Shown: positions 11,610-22,639, numbered from the stretch's first letter. The stretch is DNA of 64,000 nucleotides from Halicephalobus mephisto (GCA_009193035.1 SWDT01000014.1:213791-277790); one strand, 5' to 3'. Translations and numbers: made by a program. Notes: a model not told the origin generated them from the letters alone.

Positions 11610-12290
11610 TTTTCGTGGTGGAACTAATTTTTTTTCGGAAATTTTCGAACAATTTCTGAGAGGGATTTTTAAACATCGGTCTTAGAAAAAACAAAAATTC
11701 ACTTATTTTTTATAACAAGTTTCAATTTTAATTTTTTTATTAACTTTCGTGGTGGGATCATTATTATTTTAAAATTTTTTAATTTCTGAGAGGGATTTTT
11801 AAATAATCATCCTAGAAAAAACAAAAATTTACTCATTTTTTATAACAAGTTTCAATTTTAATTTTTTTATTAACATTTGTGGTGGGACCATTATTATTTT
11901 AAAATTCTTTATTTTTTATTTTCTAAAAAGGATTTTTAAATAATCATCCTAGAACGAACAAAAATTAACTTATTTTTTGATAACCAACTTGGATATTGAT
12001 CTTTAATTAACGTTCGTGGTGGAACCGTTATTATTTTAAAATTCTTTGTTTTTTATTTTTCAAAGTAGTTCTCAAGTAACGGTCTCAGAACGAATATGAC
12101 ATAATTTATTTTCTGATTACAAAATTTTGTTACATATCTTTAATGTTCAATTTTTAAAATTCTTTATTTTTAATTTTTGAAAGTACTTTTTGAATGACGA
12201 TCCTGAAACGAAAAATATTTGATTCATATTCTAACAAAAACTTAATTACTTATTTTTAAACTTTTGTTCGTTGTGAAACCAAAATTTTTC
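11610..12290. repeat. About 130-bp tandem repeat with TTCGTGGTGGGACC core
   Basis: CGTGGTGGRAYC recurs near 11613, 11748, 11878 and 12015 with a weaker copy near 12265. Each copy is followed by TTATTTTAAAATTYTTTA and a GGATTTTTAAAYAATCRTCCTAG phrase. The next 500 bp (12,300-12,830) are AT-rich TTTAAAAATAAAAATAA runs with no gene. Confidence 0.75.
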
Positions 12291-12763
12291 GTTTTTAAAT
12301 TTCTTCGATCCCTGATTTCTGAATATCATTTTTAATCACAATCCTCTGATTAGTAACTTTAAAAAAATAAAACATCAATTATAAAATCGAATTACAAAAA
12401 ATTAAATAATCTTTAACAAAATGAAAATTGTAATTCATCGAAAATTAATCACCAATAATACAAAAATTATCTATTACAAAATATTTATAATTTATCAAAA
12501 ATTATTAAAAATAACAAAATTTGAAATTTATTAAAAATAAAAATAATAAATTTAAAATTTGTTTAAAAATAAAAATAAAAATAATAAAATTTAAAATTTA
12601 TTTAAAAATAATAAAATTTTTAATTTGTTTAAAAATAAAAATAAAAAAATTTAAAATTTATTTAAAAATAAAAATAATAAAATTTGTTTAAAAATAAAAA
12701 TAAAAATTTAAAATTTTTAATTTGTTTAAAAATAAAAATAAAAATTTAAAATTTAAAATTTGT

Positions 12764-13017
12764 TTAAAAATAAAAAAATAAATTTTTAATTTGTTTAAAA
12801 ATAATAAAAATTGTCCCGACACGAAATGTAGAAATTTCTTGATCAAACCATTTCTGAAATGTTAGTTACGATGACGTCATTGAAAAATTTGAATGTTTTT
12901 CCCTCAATTTTCTTCCGATCGTTTTTGAGTCACTTACCTTAATGGCCGCTCTATTGTCCGGATTTCGTAACTTCAAAAGAAACTGATCCAAGTTGACAGT
13001 TTCAAATTCCAAGGTCC
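12764..13017 (-). CDS. Candidate 3' end of an unrecognised gene (2 exons, partial)
   Basis: On the minus strand an exon 13017-12938 reads TLEFETVNLDQFLLKLRNPD then NRAAIK and ends AAG followed by a perfect donor GTAAGTG. The 84-bp intron ends in ACATTTCAG, and the next exon (12853-12764) continues in phase with KWFDQEISTF before running into AT-rich sequence and a stop. Codons in the first exon look genuinely coding. The acceptor of the first exon (TTTCGAG) is weak and no upstream exon could be placed. A TGACGTCA palindrome lies inside the intron. The protein family is not recognised; it could be a degraded gene. Confidence 0.4.
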
Positions 13018-13139
13018 CTCGAAATTGTTTTTAAAAAATTCTAGATCAAAAACATTTGCATTTTTACGATTTTCACCCAAACAATGAATCCAATTGTTTG
13101 AAAGTCATTAAATTGAATAATGTGAAAATTCAAAAAAAT

Positions 13140-13440
13140 TTAAATTTTAAGTTTTATTTTTTGAAAATATTTTAATTCAAAAAAATCAGAAAATTTAAAT
13201 TTTAAGTTTTATTTTTTTGAAAATACTTTAATTCAAAAAAATTCAGAAAATTGAAATTTTAAAGTTTTATTCTTTGGAAATATTTTAATTTTTAAAAGAA
13301 TTAGAAAATTCAAATTTGGTAAAGTTTTATTTTTTGAAATACTTTAATTTAAAAAAATCAGAAAATTCAAATTTGGTAAAGTTTTATTTTTTGAAATACT
13401 TTAATTTAAAAAAATCAGAAAATTCAAATTTAGTAAAGTT
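13140..13440. repeat. About 60-bp tandem repeat
   Basis: AAAGTTTTATTTTTTGAAA followed by TACTTTAATTTAAAAAAATC and AGAAAATTCAAATTT recurs five times with small changes, the last copies nearly identical. Confidence 0.75.
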
Positions 13441-13756
13441 TTAATGCCTTCGAAAACTGCAGCGAAGTTGGATATCCTCCGGGGAAGTCATTGGATAAAA
13501 AACTTTGTATGATATAAAACGGAATACTGTAGAATTGGAAATTTTATTTTCAACAAAATAAAAAATTTTTTTTTGTTTTATCAAAGTTGAAAATCAAAAT
13601 TCGGAATTTTGAATTTTTATTTTTAGACGAAAATTTAATTTTTTGAATTTTATTACAAATACAGTATCTGAATATTTTTGTGAAATCCTATTTTTAAAAT
13701 TCAAAATTAAATTAAAATCAAAAAATTTCGATTTTCGTTATTTTTTAACATCCTCG

Positions 13757-13827
13757 ACTTCGGTAGTAAAGTGGTAGTATACGTGACTGCAAAGTTACGA
13801 GACTCGGGTTCGATTCCCGACCGAAGA
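13757..13827 (+). tRNA. tRNA-like sequence (tRNA-Cys-like, GCA), probably a tRNA-derived element or pseudogene
   Basis: Contains a Pol III A-box-like TAGTAAAGTGG and a consensus B box GGTTCGATTCC in a 5-bp T stem (TCGGG/CCCGA). The ends pair as CTTCGG/CCGAAG. The anticodon-position trinucleotide is GCA, in a stem GTGAC/GTTAC, but the loop has 6 nt instead of 7 and base 26 is missing. It is therefore unlikely to be a functional tRNA and more likely the head of a SINE-like element continuing to about 14,230. Confidence 0.55.
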
Positions 13828-14230
13828 CTGCAGATCCAGGCCTTGCCAGCCGCAATCTAACTACAAATGGCTAAGAAGCACTCATCAAAGAAAGAGGCGA
13901 AGTCAGAAGAAGGACTGAAAACATGATCCTAGTAAGAGAAGAATTCCCTGAAGATGATCCTAGTAAGAGGAAGAATTCCCTGAAGATGATCCTAGTAAGA
14001 GAAGAATTTCCTGAAGATGATTCTAGTAAGAGAAGAATTCCCTGAAGATGATCAGAAAGGTTGAAATGCGCGAACGCAAGCGAACAATAGAGGAGTCCAA
14101 GTTTAAGTATATAATGTTGTAAATCCTATATTGTAATCGCTTTGAAAAACGTTTGATAAAGTGCTAACTTCCTCGTCCATGGTGTCTCTTCGTCGCCAAG
14201 TACCCTAGCAATAGTTAAAGTACGAATTGA
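13828..14230 (+). mobile_element. Body of a tRNA-derived (SINE-like) or LTR-like element
   Basis: Directly follows the tRNA-like head and keeps a balanced composition unlike the flanks. It contains a short Lys-rich open frame beginning MAKKHSSKKEAKSEEG near 13,868, a 31-bp tandem array, and a 3' part with GATAAAGTGCTAAC. The boundary near 14,230 is set only by the composition change. A solo LTR or a retroelement fragment are alternatives. Confidence 0.4.
13923..14050 (+). repeat. 31-bp tandem repeat, four copies
   Basis: GATCCTAGTAAGAGAAGAAT plus TCCCTGAAGAT recurs at 13,924, 13,955, 13,987 and 14,018 with only one or two changes each, inside the SINE-like element. Confidence 0.9.
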
Positions 14231-14394
14231 TCTCGACACGATTAATACAAAAATTGCTCATTCATAATGTACTGTAAAAAATCCATTGTCTTATTGTTGT
14301 TTTTTCGCTTTTAGTTTAATTTTTTATATAAAATTTATTATTGTCAGTGATTTCTATTATTTGTTGTTTCCGTCTTCCCAGTTACGTGACGTTT

Positions 14395-14700
14395 CTGTCC
14401 TGAGCACTTATATTCTAATTTTAGAGTTAAAATTTAAAAAAATATTAATGATACTGTAACAAAACAGATTCTGAATCTAAAATCAGAATTGAAAATCAGC
14501 CTTCAGAATTCAGGATTCTAGATTACAGGACACATATGTTGGAGATTTGTATCATAGACATTTATATTCTAATTTTAGAGTTCAAACTTAAAAAACATTT
14601 ATAATACTGTAATAAAACAGATTCTGAATCTAAAATCAAAATCTAAAATCATAATAAAAAATCAACTTTCAGAATCCAGGATTCTGAAGACTAACTTTGA
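14395..14700. repeat. About 160-bp direct duplication
   Basis: CTTATATTCTAATTTTAGAG / CATTTATATTCTAATTTTAGAG and CAGATTCTGAATCTAAAATC each occur twice (about 14,405/14,560 and 14,465/14,627). No coding potential in the flanking sequence up to the sox 3' end. Confidence 0.7.
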
Positions 14701-14970
14701 ATTTTGAAAATTTTCCAAATTTTACAAAACCTTTATTTAAAATATTTTTAATTTTTAAATTAATTGTAAAAATTGGAACGTAAATGCTCGGGACAGAAAT
14801 GTTTGGAATAGAAATGTTCGATTACGATCCTCCCGATACTGTGGAGGACCAATCCAGGAATCACAACATCCCCAGACCCCTATTTAAAAATTTTCATTGA
14901 AAAAATCGGAGAAATTTTTTATTATAGTCATTCTGAAATTCTCTAGGTGTGGTCCTGTAGAATATTAATA

Positions 14971-14976
14971 TTTATT
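14971..14976 (-). terminator. Possible polyadenylation signal of the sox gene
   Basis: TTTATT on the plus strand gives AATAAA on the minus strand, about 130 bp after the sox stop codon. Confidence 0.45.
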
Positions 14977-15103
14977 TTTATTTCACTTTCTGCACTAAAT
15001 TTCACTTTTTACAGAAAAATAACTAAAAAATTGTGACAATAATAAGTTTAAAAATCGAGGGAAATATCGAAACTGATTTCAATTTGGGTCATTTACAGTA
15101 AAA

Positions 15104-16479
15104 TTACATGGAATTGGAGGCTACAGCGGCCACGGGGGAGAGACTCGACCCGTTTCGAGCGGAGTTGTTCAGCGCTAAATAAGTTATCAACTGTCGTTGA
15201 AGATCTTGTTGATGTTGTTGTTGTTGAACAACAGCGGCTTGTTGTTGAAGAAATAACTGATTATAGTAAGCCAAATCTAGTCCTGAAGCAGGAGAAGTTG
15301 TTAATTCTGGCATTTTTCCTGTGGCAGCCGCTGCTAGATAAGCTGAAAGAGCAGGATTCGTGGATCTGAGGAGACTGGCAGCGGCTGCAGAGACTGGAAC
15401 TGAGGTCGGGAGAGTTGTGGGAACGCTGAAGTTGTTCAGAGCTGGCAGAGAGGCTGAAAACAGAAAATTACAAGAAATCCGGTCATTTCATAACAGAATT
15501 TCGGACAAAAACTAGTACAGTAACTGATTTAAACACTATCCTATTTCTTATTCGACCTATAAAAGTCACTATCCAAAAAACAGCTCCAGTAAAAATTAAA
15601 ATAGTGTCCATTTTTCTCTTTGTGGATAGTGACTTGAATTTTTCCTTCAATCACTATCCAAAAAACCGCTCCAATGAAAATCGGATAGTGTCTACTTTTA
15701 ATGGTAATTAAAAGTTTTCAGTCACTATCCGAAGAACCGGTCTACTTAAAAGTTGGATAGTGACTTATTTTTGAACACCATTCTTGCTTTCTATTGGAAC
15801 TATCGAAATCACTATGCAAAAACAGCTCCAATAAAGAAATGGATAGTGTCTATTTCTGATTCGTGTGGGAATTATTCAGTCACTATTCAGAAGACAGCTC
15901 CAGTGAATGCCAGAATAGTGACTAGTTTTCTAAGAACTTTTATGAAGACTTACAAAGTAATCCTTCAGGAGTACCGAATCCATATTTGGCTCCAGAGACG
16001 AACTTTGGCACCTGAGTAACTGGCATATTCTGGAGTCCACTGGAAATGCAATTTTTTGGTTTTCTCCTTGGTCTGTATTTGTAGTCGGGATGTTCCTTCA
16101 TGTGGAGTGATCTTAATCTCTTGGCCTCATCGATGAAGGGTCGTTTTTCTTGTTCAGAAAGTTGTTTCCATTCCATTCCGAGTCTTTTGCTGATTTCACT
16201 GTTGTGCATTTTCGGATTTTCAGAAGCCATCTTCTTTCTTTGGCCTCTGGACCAGACCATGAAGGCGTTCATCGGTCGTTTGACGTGACTCATGGAACCA
16301 CTGGAATGGAGTTTGTCGTTCGAAGCGGAGGCGGTGGATTCGCATCTGAAGGAATCAGAATCAGAAACAACTTCTTCGTCGTCCACATGAGCCGGAGGAG
16401 AAGGAGTCTGATTCTGGACGGATTCTGAGGAATGTTGAGGAAGAAGAGAAGACGGATAATGCATCGAAACTTCGGTCAT
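15104..16479 (-). CDS. sox-2: SoxB HMG-box transcription factor (2 exons, 291 aa)
   Basis: Exon 1 runs 16479-15954 and exon 2 15453-15104 on the minus strand, joined in phase by a GTAAGT donor and a TTTTCAG acceptor into 291 residues. Residues about 65-143 form a complete HMG box with the Sox signature ([18 protein letters not shown], then [13 protein letters not shown] and [12 protein letters not shown]) and the SoxB-type end [10 protein letters not shown]. Such proteins bend DNA at ATTGTT-like sites in the nucleus and specify neural and progenitor fates. The N-terminus is Ser/acidic; the C-terminus is Ala- and Gln-rich (QQQQHQQ near residue 240) and ends SNSM. An acceptor TTTTTCAG lies 2 nt before the ATG, suggesting trans-splicing or a 5' UTR exon. 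Length fits worm SOX-2 better than SOX-3, but assignment between these two SoxB paralogues is not proven. The intron holds a hairpin-repeat cluster. Confidence 0.93.
15520..15935. repeat. AGTCACTATCC hairpin cluster in the sox intron
   Basis: Units such as GTCACTATCCAAAAAACAGC-TCCAGTAAAAATTAAAATAGTG repeat about six times through the 500-bp intron, ending about 20 bp from the 5' splice site. The open frame 15753-16019 on the plus strand is a shadow of the repeat and exon 1. Confidence 0.85.
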
Positions 16480-16644
16480 TTCTGAAAAATATTATTACCG
16501 TAAAAAATCAATCTTCCACGTCGCGTTACAATAACACGAAAACAATAATCGCGATAAAGAGACAGAGGAAGGCATACGGTAAAAAGAACTCGAAGGAGGA
16601 AAAACAAAAAAGTGATTTTTGATCATTATTATTTTTATCAAAAT

Positions 16645-17030
16645 TACCAGTCACTATTCAAAAACAGCTCCAATAAAAAATTGGATAGTGACTGAATAAT
16701 ATAAATATTGAACACTATCCTGAATCTTTATCGAAATTGTCCAAGTCACTATCCAAAAACAACTCCAATAAAAAATGGATAGTGACTGAATAATATAAAT
16801 ACTAGACACTATCCTTAATCTTCATTGAAATTGTCCAAGTCACTATTCAAAAGCAACTCCAATAAAAATTAGATAGTGTCCATTTCCGATGTAAGTTGAA
16901 ATTTTCAAAATGCTTTTTTCGGATAGTGACTCAGGTTTTTTGTTCAGTCACTATTTGAAATACAGCTGCAATGAAATTAAGGATAGTGACTAACTTTCAG
17001 ACACTATCTTTGATTTCTGTTTTAATTACA
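16645..17030. repeat. AGTCACTATCC hairpin cluster upstream of sox
   Basis: Same hairpin family, four to five units starting about 165 bp upstream of the sox start codon. Two units (about 16,650 and 16,745; spacing about 97 bp) are near-identical, including GGATAGTGACTGAATAATAT. Confidence 0.85.
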
Positions 17031-17106
17031 AAAAAACCAAAAATCTTCAATTACAAATTAAATCTTACTTTAGTTACTGTACAAATCAAGACCCATTGAC
17101 TGTTAC

Positions 17107-17206
17107 CTATTCTGGCTCAAATCGAAAACAAAAAGGTCGTTCCAGACAGCCGAAACGAAATAATAACGGAACCACGAAAAAGCGACAAATGCGGATGATC
17201 CCCAAT
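17107..17206 (-). other. Possible 5' (noncoding) exon of the sox gene
   Basis: On the minus strand, acceptor TAGCTTCCTCAG precedes 17,206 and donor GTAACA follows 17,107, enclosing a 100-nt balanced-composition segment. Spliced to the acceptor just before the sox ATG (16,482) it would put upstream sequence out of frame with the ATG, so it would serve as 5' UTR. The plus-strand frame 17096-17290 is considered its shadow. Confidence 0.25.
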
Positions 17207-17616
17207 CTGAGGAAGCTAATTTCAAGGCTCAGGTGGACAGTCGCTATTACAGTAATCACAATTCGGGCCACTCCTTTAATTATTCTCTAAGACCAAAACA
17301 CTCGTGGTCATTGGAAAACGAAACAATTGAAAATAACGAATTTATTCAACTTTGCGGAATTTTGTGAGACAATCAATAGGATCTTGATTAGACAAATATC
17401 CCAGTATGAGGTCCAGGGAAAATAAAATATGAACAAGATTAAGTGACCACGCCTATCGGAAGTTGTGCTCAGTGGATAATCCGACTTCAAAGAATCACTT
17501 TCCGACTCTGTGGGGAACTCGAAGGAAAAACAAATTGTTTGATCATTTGTACTAATTCACAGCCAATAAATATTTAAAAAACAATGTGGGAAATTCAGAA
17601 GGCGGCGCCAGGGTAC

Positions 17617-17726
17617 TTCTGCGGGTGGCACCTTGCGCAACTTCGGTTGACCGATTGAGAGGCGGCATATTTGAAATTCCTTGGGAAAATGAGCATTTTT
17701 GTCTGATCCGATCTGGCTTTGATCAT
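17617..17726 (-). other. Exon-like island upstream of sox
   Basis: A strong acceptor (TTTTTTCCTCAG) lies immediately before 17,726 on the minus strand. The following sequence begins ATG and reads MIKARSDQTKMLIFPRNFKY, with C-X-X-C (CARC) later, to a donor-like GTACCC at 17,616 or a stop about 25 nt further on. A second frame is also open across it. It could be an upstream exon of the sox transcript or a small separate gene. Confidence 0.25.
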
Positions 17727-17929
17727 CTGAGGAAAAAATATGATTACCGTTAACGATTACGGTAGATGAATATTTCGAAAAAAAGCAATGTTTAATTTTC
17801 GTAGTCAAACTAAATAAATCATCGTTTTTTCGCATTAGGACTAAATTTCAAAACTTCGGTAATTTTATCAAAGACACGTATAATAAAATTAAAGATTAAA
17901 ATGATAAAAACATCAAAAATCAACTTTCT

Positions 17930-18290
17930 TTTCAAGAATTGGAAAGCAAAAAATCTTCGTCCCAAGACCCAAATGTTAAAAAAATTAGTTTTCGTTTTAA
18001 GACACAAGTATAAGAAAATTAGTTTTCGCTCCAGGATCCCAAATGTTAAAAGAATTAGTTTTCGCCCCAAGACCCAAGTATTAAAAAAATTCATTTTCGC
18101 TCTATGATCCCAAGTATCAAAAAAACTCATTTTCGTTTTAAGACACAAGTATAAGAAAATTTATTTTCGTTCCAGGATCCCAAATATTAAAAAAATTCAT
18201 TTTCGCTTCAAGATCCAAGTATCGAAAAAATTTATTTTCGCTCCAGGATCCCAAGTATCAAAAAACAGTTCTCATTTCAAAACCCGGAAT
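17930..18290. repeat. About 39-bp minisatellite with TTTTCGCTCCAGGATCC core
   Basis: About nine units alternate between TTTTCGYTCCAGGATCCCAA and TTTTCGTTTTAAGACACAAG, each followed by RTATNAARAAAATT. Open frames on both strands here (17819-18148, 17901-18107) come from the repeat. Confidence 0.8.
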
Positions 18291-18904
18291 ACAAAGCATA
18301 ATCTTCACTTCAAGACTAAATACTCAAAACATGAGTTTTCCTCTTGAAATCTCAGACTACAATTCCATATCCTAAGGCTATTTCCAACTGAATAGATAGT
18401 TATTGAAACGAAAACGTACCTAACATGGTCAAAGAACAATGTTCGCCTACTTTAACTCTTTACTTTTTTCAAGAAAGGATCAAATTTCAATGATATTGGT
18501 CTATTGAATCGAAATTGCGCCTAAATTCAATCTTGCATTTTGCTCTGAGCAACAAAAGAAAACAAACAAAAATTTTTTTGATTCATCGAATATTGGACAA
18601 AATTTTACCGAAAAAGAGACATTTTTCAAAAAAACTTTAATGCATTCGGATGAGTTTAGGTTAGAGATGATGTCCAGCGAATTCCTCTGAAGGTTGGTCG
18701 TGGGATTGATGATGAAAGAAATCTCAATTCGTGTTGTTTTTGAAAAATGTTTATAAATAACTCAATTATGAGGAATTGTACAGCAGTAATAGGGAAAGAA
18801 GGTATATGGTTGAAAGCACGACTCGTATCAAAGGAAATGTGGACAAAAAAGTATTTATAATTTTTTTATTTTTATAAAAAAAAGCAGTTTTCCACTTTTT
18901 CCCC

Positions 18905-18974
18905 GCGCGCGGAATCGAACTTACAAATTTCCCCGCGTGGGGGGTCGCGCATTGTCTAACTGCGCTATTAAGCA
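18905..18974 (-). pseudogene. Degenerate tRNA-like sequence
   Basis: On the minus strand TAGCGCAGTTAGACAATGCG gives a D arm with a perfect 4-bp stem (GCGC/GCGC) and A-box-like sequence. A GC-rich anticodon-arm-like hairpin and a B-box-like AGTTCGATTCC follow. The acceptor ends do not pair, so it is not a functional tRNA. Confidence 0.5.
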
Positions 18975-19599
18975 AAATCTCGAACCCTTTATAACTTTTC
19001 CTTATAAACCACTATCAGTTTTTTTCTAAAAATAGCTTTAAAAATTTTGTTTTTAACAGAAAAATAAAGAAATAACAATCGTTGACAAAAACAAAAAAGG
19101 AATAAAATCAGAGAAAAGCAAAATGAACTCTGATTTGTTTTTAAAAATTTGACTGTTGAAACTGCACACGTACAAAAATATCACGACTTTTTGAAAGAAA
19201 CAAAAACAGGGAAAACAACAAAGAACAGAAAATTCAGCATTAATGATTTTCAATCACAAGAATAGTCATATCGCAAGACCTATTGTTGAAATAAATGAGT
19301 GATCAAGATTCTTTTTTGATGATCGCCATCTCGTGGCTCGTAAACCTAAAGAATTGAAATAAAACACGGAAATATAAATGACGAAATAAATGATAAGAAA
19401 ACAAAAGAGTCAAAGGACAAGAATAATGGATTTAATGATGAATTTTCCTTCTTAAATTAAAAGGAAAAATTTTTATCTATTCTTTTGTTGAGACAAGCAC
19501 GGAACGGGCACAATTGATACTGTTCAAATTTGAATCCACCACAAAGTCCATTGTGATGTAATAAAAGGGTTTTAAAATGATATACAATGAAAAAAAGGA

Positions 19600-19668
19600 A
19601 TAAAGAAATCGAACTTGCACACTTTCCATTCAAAATTGGAAATCCAACCACTGCACTACGAAAGCAAA
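19600..19668 (-). pseudogene. Degenerate tRNA-like sequence
   Basis: The minus strand carries A-box-like TAGTGCAGTGG, a TTTCC/GGAAA stem in the anticodon position with an oversized loop, and B-box-like AAGTTCGATTTC. The acceptor stem is not preserved. Confidence 0.45.
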
Positions 19669-20360
19669 GGAGGTAATATTTTCACAATAGTGATAATTTT
19701 AATATAAATAAAGTCAAACTATTACTTTTATATTAAAATGGAAGACTTTCGCATTTCAACACATCAAATTCCAAAAAGCAGCCTAAAATAAGCCCACATT
19801 CTTTGATGACCCCAATCATGGTCATAATCGTATCAGCCCATTTAATCTAGCTTCAGTACCGCATCTTCTTTTTAAAGGAAAAAGCGATCTTCATCTCTTA
19901 TCAAACAAATTAAAACAGACATCATGTTTTTAGATAACAATAGAAAACACCAAAAATAGAAACGTTACTTAGTTGTACTGGCTAAAAGCAGTGATTCAAT
20001 TGTGTAGGCAATGATAAGGTCAAAATATCCCTGAACATTCCCCACGCAAACAAGTCTAGTTCTTATCTCTGGATACCTTCCAGACCATAAACAAGGATGA
20101 CTGATCCTTAATGATTGATCAGTATCTGACGGCCATTGTTAAAACTTCCTTTTTTTTGCACTATTGAATTGCTTTCAAAATAAAAATGATAAAATTTAGA
20201 AATATATTCTTAATGAATCTTAAAACTTCCGGTAGATAGTATTCAGCGAGAAATATTCAAAACATTCATTGTGAGCCTATCCCTCATGATGCACTTCCGC
20301 CGAGTGATCATGATCATCTTTTAAAACAACTTTATCTATCAAGATTTGATAAAAAAATTC

Positions 20361-22230
20361 TCAATAAAATATTCCTTTAAAAATACCAAAATTTCGGATT
20401 TTAAACAAGAAAAATTTAATATTTAATTATGTAAAATAATTTCGAAAAATTACAAAATATTTTACAAAAAAAGTTTAAATTACAAATAGTCCCAATTTAG
20501 CGAATATTCAATAAGTTTCCATCTTGTTTTTTTGATGTACTCAGGTGCCTGCCATTTTTCGATGTAAACATTACGAAATCAAAAATGTCAAAATTAAAAT
20601 TATTCAAAACCTTCTAGAAATTTTCAGAATCTAATAAGATTTCAAAATTTTTGAGATTATTTTAGAACTTTTTGAAAGATTTCAGAAATCTGAAGAAAGT
20701 TTTAAAATTATTTTTTTTTATTTTTGAAAGATTTCAGAAATTTGAAAATTCTAAAAATTACTAAAATTTTTGAAAAATCTTTAGGATTTTCTAGAACTTT
20801 TTAGAAAATTGCAGAAACTTCCAGAACCCGTAGGAAATTTCGGAACTAACATCTTCAACTTTCTGAAAACCCAAAAATTCAGAATTTTTATTTAATTTTA
20901 TTAATTTTTCAAACTTTTATTTTTTAAAATGAAAATTTTTTTTTAAAATTAAAACTTTTTTGAAATTAAAAATTTTAAAATTAAATTTTTTGAAATTAAA
21001 ACTTTTCTGGAATTAAATTTTTTGAAATTAAAAATTTTTTTGAAATTAAAATTTTTTTGAAATTAAAAATTTTTAAATATAGTTTATTCTGTCATTATTC
21101 ATCAATTAGACTTAACGGAAATAAAATTTAGTTACTTTTTTAGTGAATGAATACTGATTTCTTTTTTCCAAAAACAGCGTGATTCATTTGGCTGATAATA
21201 TTTCTCTTTGAAAAAATTAACGATTCTTTCAAACTTTGGAAATCGATTAAACGAAGGACAATAAAATATTGCTCATTTTGTACAGTCAGAAAAGTGAAAG
21301 GATTCTGAATCACTTAATCAGGGAACTTTAAAATTTTAAAATAAAAAAAAATAAAAAATTTTAAAAATCAAAAAATCAGAAAATTTTAAAATCGAAAAAT
21401 TACAAAAATTTTAAAAAATCCAAATTTTTAATAAATTTTGGAAAATTAAAAATTTCGAAATTTTGTGAAATTCTAAAAAATGTTAAAATTGAATTTTGGA
21501 AAATTCAAAAATTTTTAATATTTTCAAGAATTTCTAACTTTTTGATTGAATTTTAAGATTTTATGAAATTCTGCAAAATTTCAGAATTTTTTGTCAGATT
21601 TTTAAATTCTCAGAAATTTACAAAATTCTTAAAAATTATAAATTTTCATAAAATTCCAGAAAGTTCAAGAACTTTTCACAGAATTTTGTAATCCTCCAGA
21701 AGCTTCTATAAGGTTCTCAAAAATTTATAACTTTCTGACTAGATTCTAAAAATTCCTAAAATCTTCCAAGATTTCTGTAATTTTATAACTTTCTAGTAAA
21801 TTCTGAAAAGTTCTAAAATTTCTTGAAAGATTCTAAAAGCTTCTAAAAAGTTCCAAAATCTATAATATCTTTTATAAGATCTTCAAAAATTCATGATCTT
21901 CTACTATATTCCGTAAGATTCTAAAAATTTCTAAAAAGTTCCAAAATCTATAATATCTTTTATAAGATCCTCAAAAATTCATGATTTTCTACTATATTCC
22001 GTAAGATTCTAAAAATTTCTAAAAAGTTCTAAAATCTTCCAAGATTTCTGTAATTTTACGACTTTCTAGTAAATTCTGAAAAGTTCTAAAATTTCTTGAA
22101 AGATTTTAGAAACTTCTAAAAAGTTCCAAAATCTGAGATCCTCGAAAATTCAAGACCTTCTAGAAGATTCTAAAATCCGAAAAATTCGATCTTTCACTAA
22201 ATTTTATTTTTACAGAAAATAAAATCCAAA
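20361..22230. repeat. AT-rich intergenic block with TTCTAAAAAGTTC repeats
   Basis: Dominated by degenerate TTTTGAAATTAAAA runs (20,930-21,080) and TTCTAAAATTTCTGGAA-type words. Between about 21,690 and 22,150 a unit of 100-120 bp with CCAAAATCTATAATATCTTT and CTACTATATTCCGTAAGATT is tandemly repeated two to three times. No gene seen. Confidence 0.6.
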
Positions 22231-22459
22231 ATATCCACTTGGATGCCTAAATCAAAAAACTAGAACTGTCTTAGAATTTTATCGGAAAAGTGTCTTTTCT
22301 CGGTTCAAATAAGATTTAAACGCATGATGGAGCGATTTTAATTCAAGTGAACAACATAGCAAAGAGAAAAATGGCATAATAGTAGTTTTAAAAGCTCATT
22401 GTCCTCGAAAAAAGATTGACAAGGTGATTTGTCTTTGAAACACAAAAGAAGTTTTACTA

Positions 22460-22471
22460 TTTGGCGCCAAA
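22460..22471. promoter_or_regulatory. TTTGGCGCCAAA palindrome (E2F-type site)
   Basis: A perfect 12-bp palindrome identical to an ideal E2F/DP site, inside a non-repetitive stretch of about 280 bp (22,230-22,515). No adjacent gene start was found, so function is unproven. Confidence 0.25.
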
Positions 22472-22639
22472 AATAAAAGGAAAATATGGCCAGACTGATT
22501 TGGAGGACCACGACAGAATACTGTAATTACAAGTTTTGAAAAATTACAATTCTAAAATTATGGATTTTCAAAAAATATCGAAAGTAGTAACAAAATCAGA
22601 AAGTAGAAATTATTTAAAATTAAACATGTTTAATAAAAT

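Larger units (their letters stand above)
18300..20360. other. Non-repetitive intergenic block, possible regulatory DNA of sox
   Basis: About 2 kb of fairly balanced, mostly non-repetitive sequence with no convincing exon. It contains two degenerate tRNA-like sequences (annotated separately) and several ATTGTT/ACAAT words. Its lack of the usual local repeats and its position upstream of a developmental regulator make a regulatory role possible, but nothing in the sequence proves it. Confidence 0.35.

Noticed and set aside
13757..13827. Functional tRNA-Cys gene
   Set aside because: The anticodon loop is one base short, position 26 is missing and the first acceptor pair mismatches, so a tRNA-derived element is more likely.
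16100..16428. Plus-strand frames opposite the HMG-box exon
   Set aside because: The minus strand encodes an intact HMG box; these are antisense shadows.
17819..18148. 109-codon frame on the minus strand
   Set aside because: Made of the 39-bp TTTTCG..GGATCC repeat; no domain.
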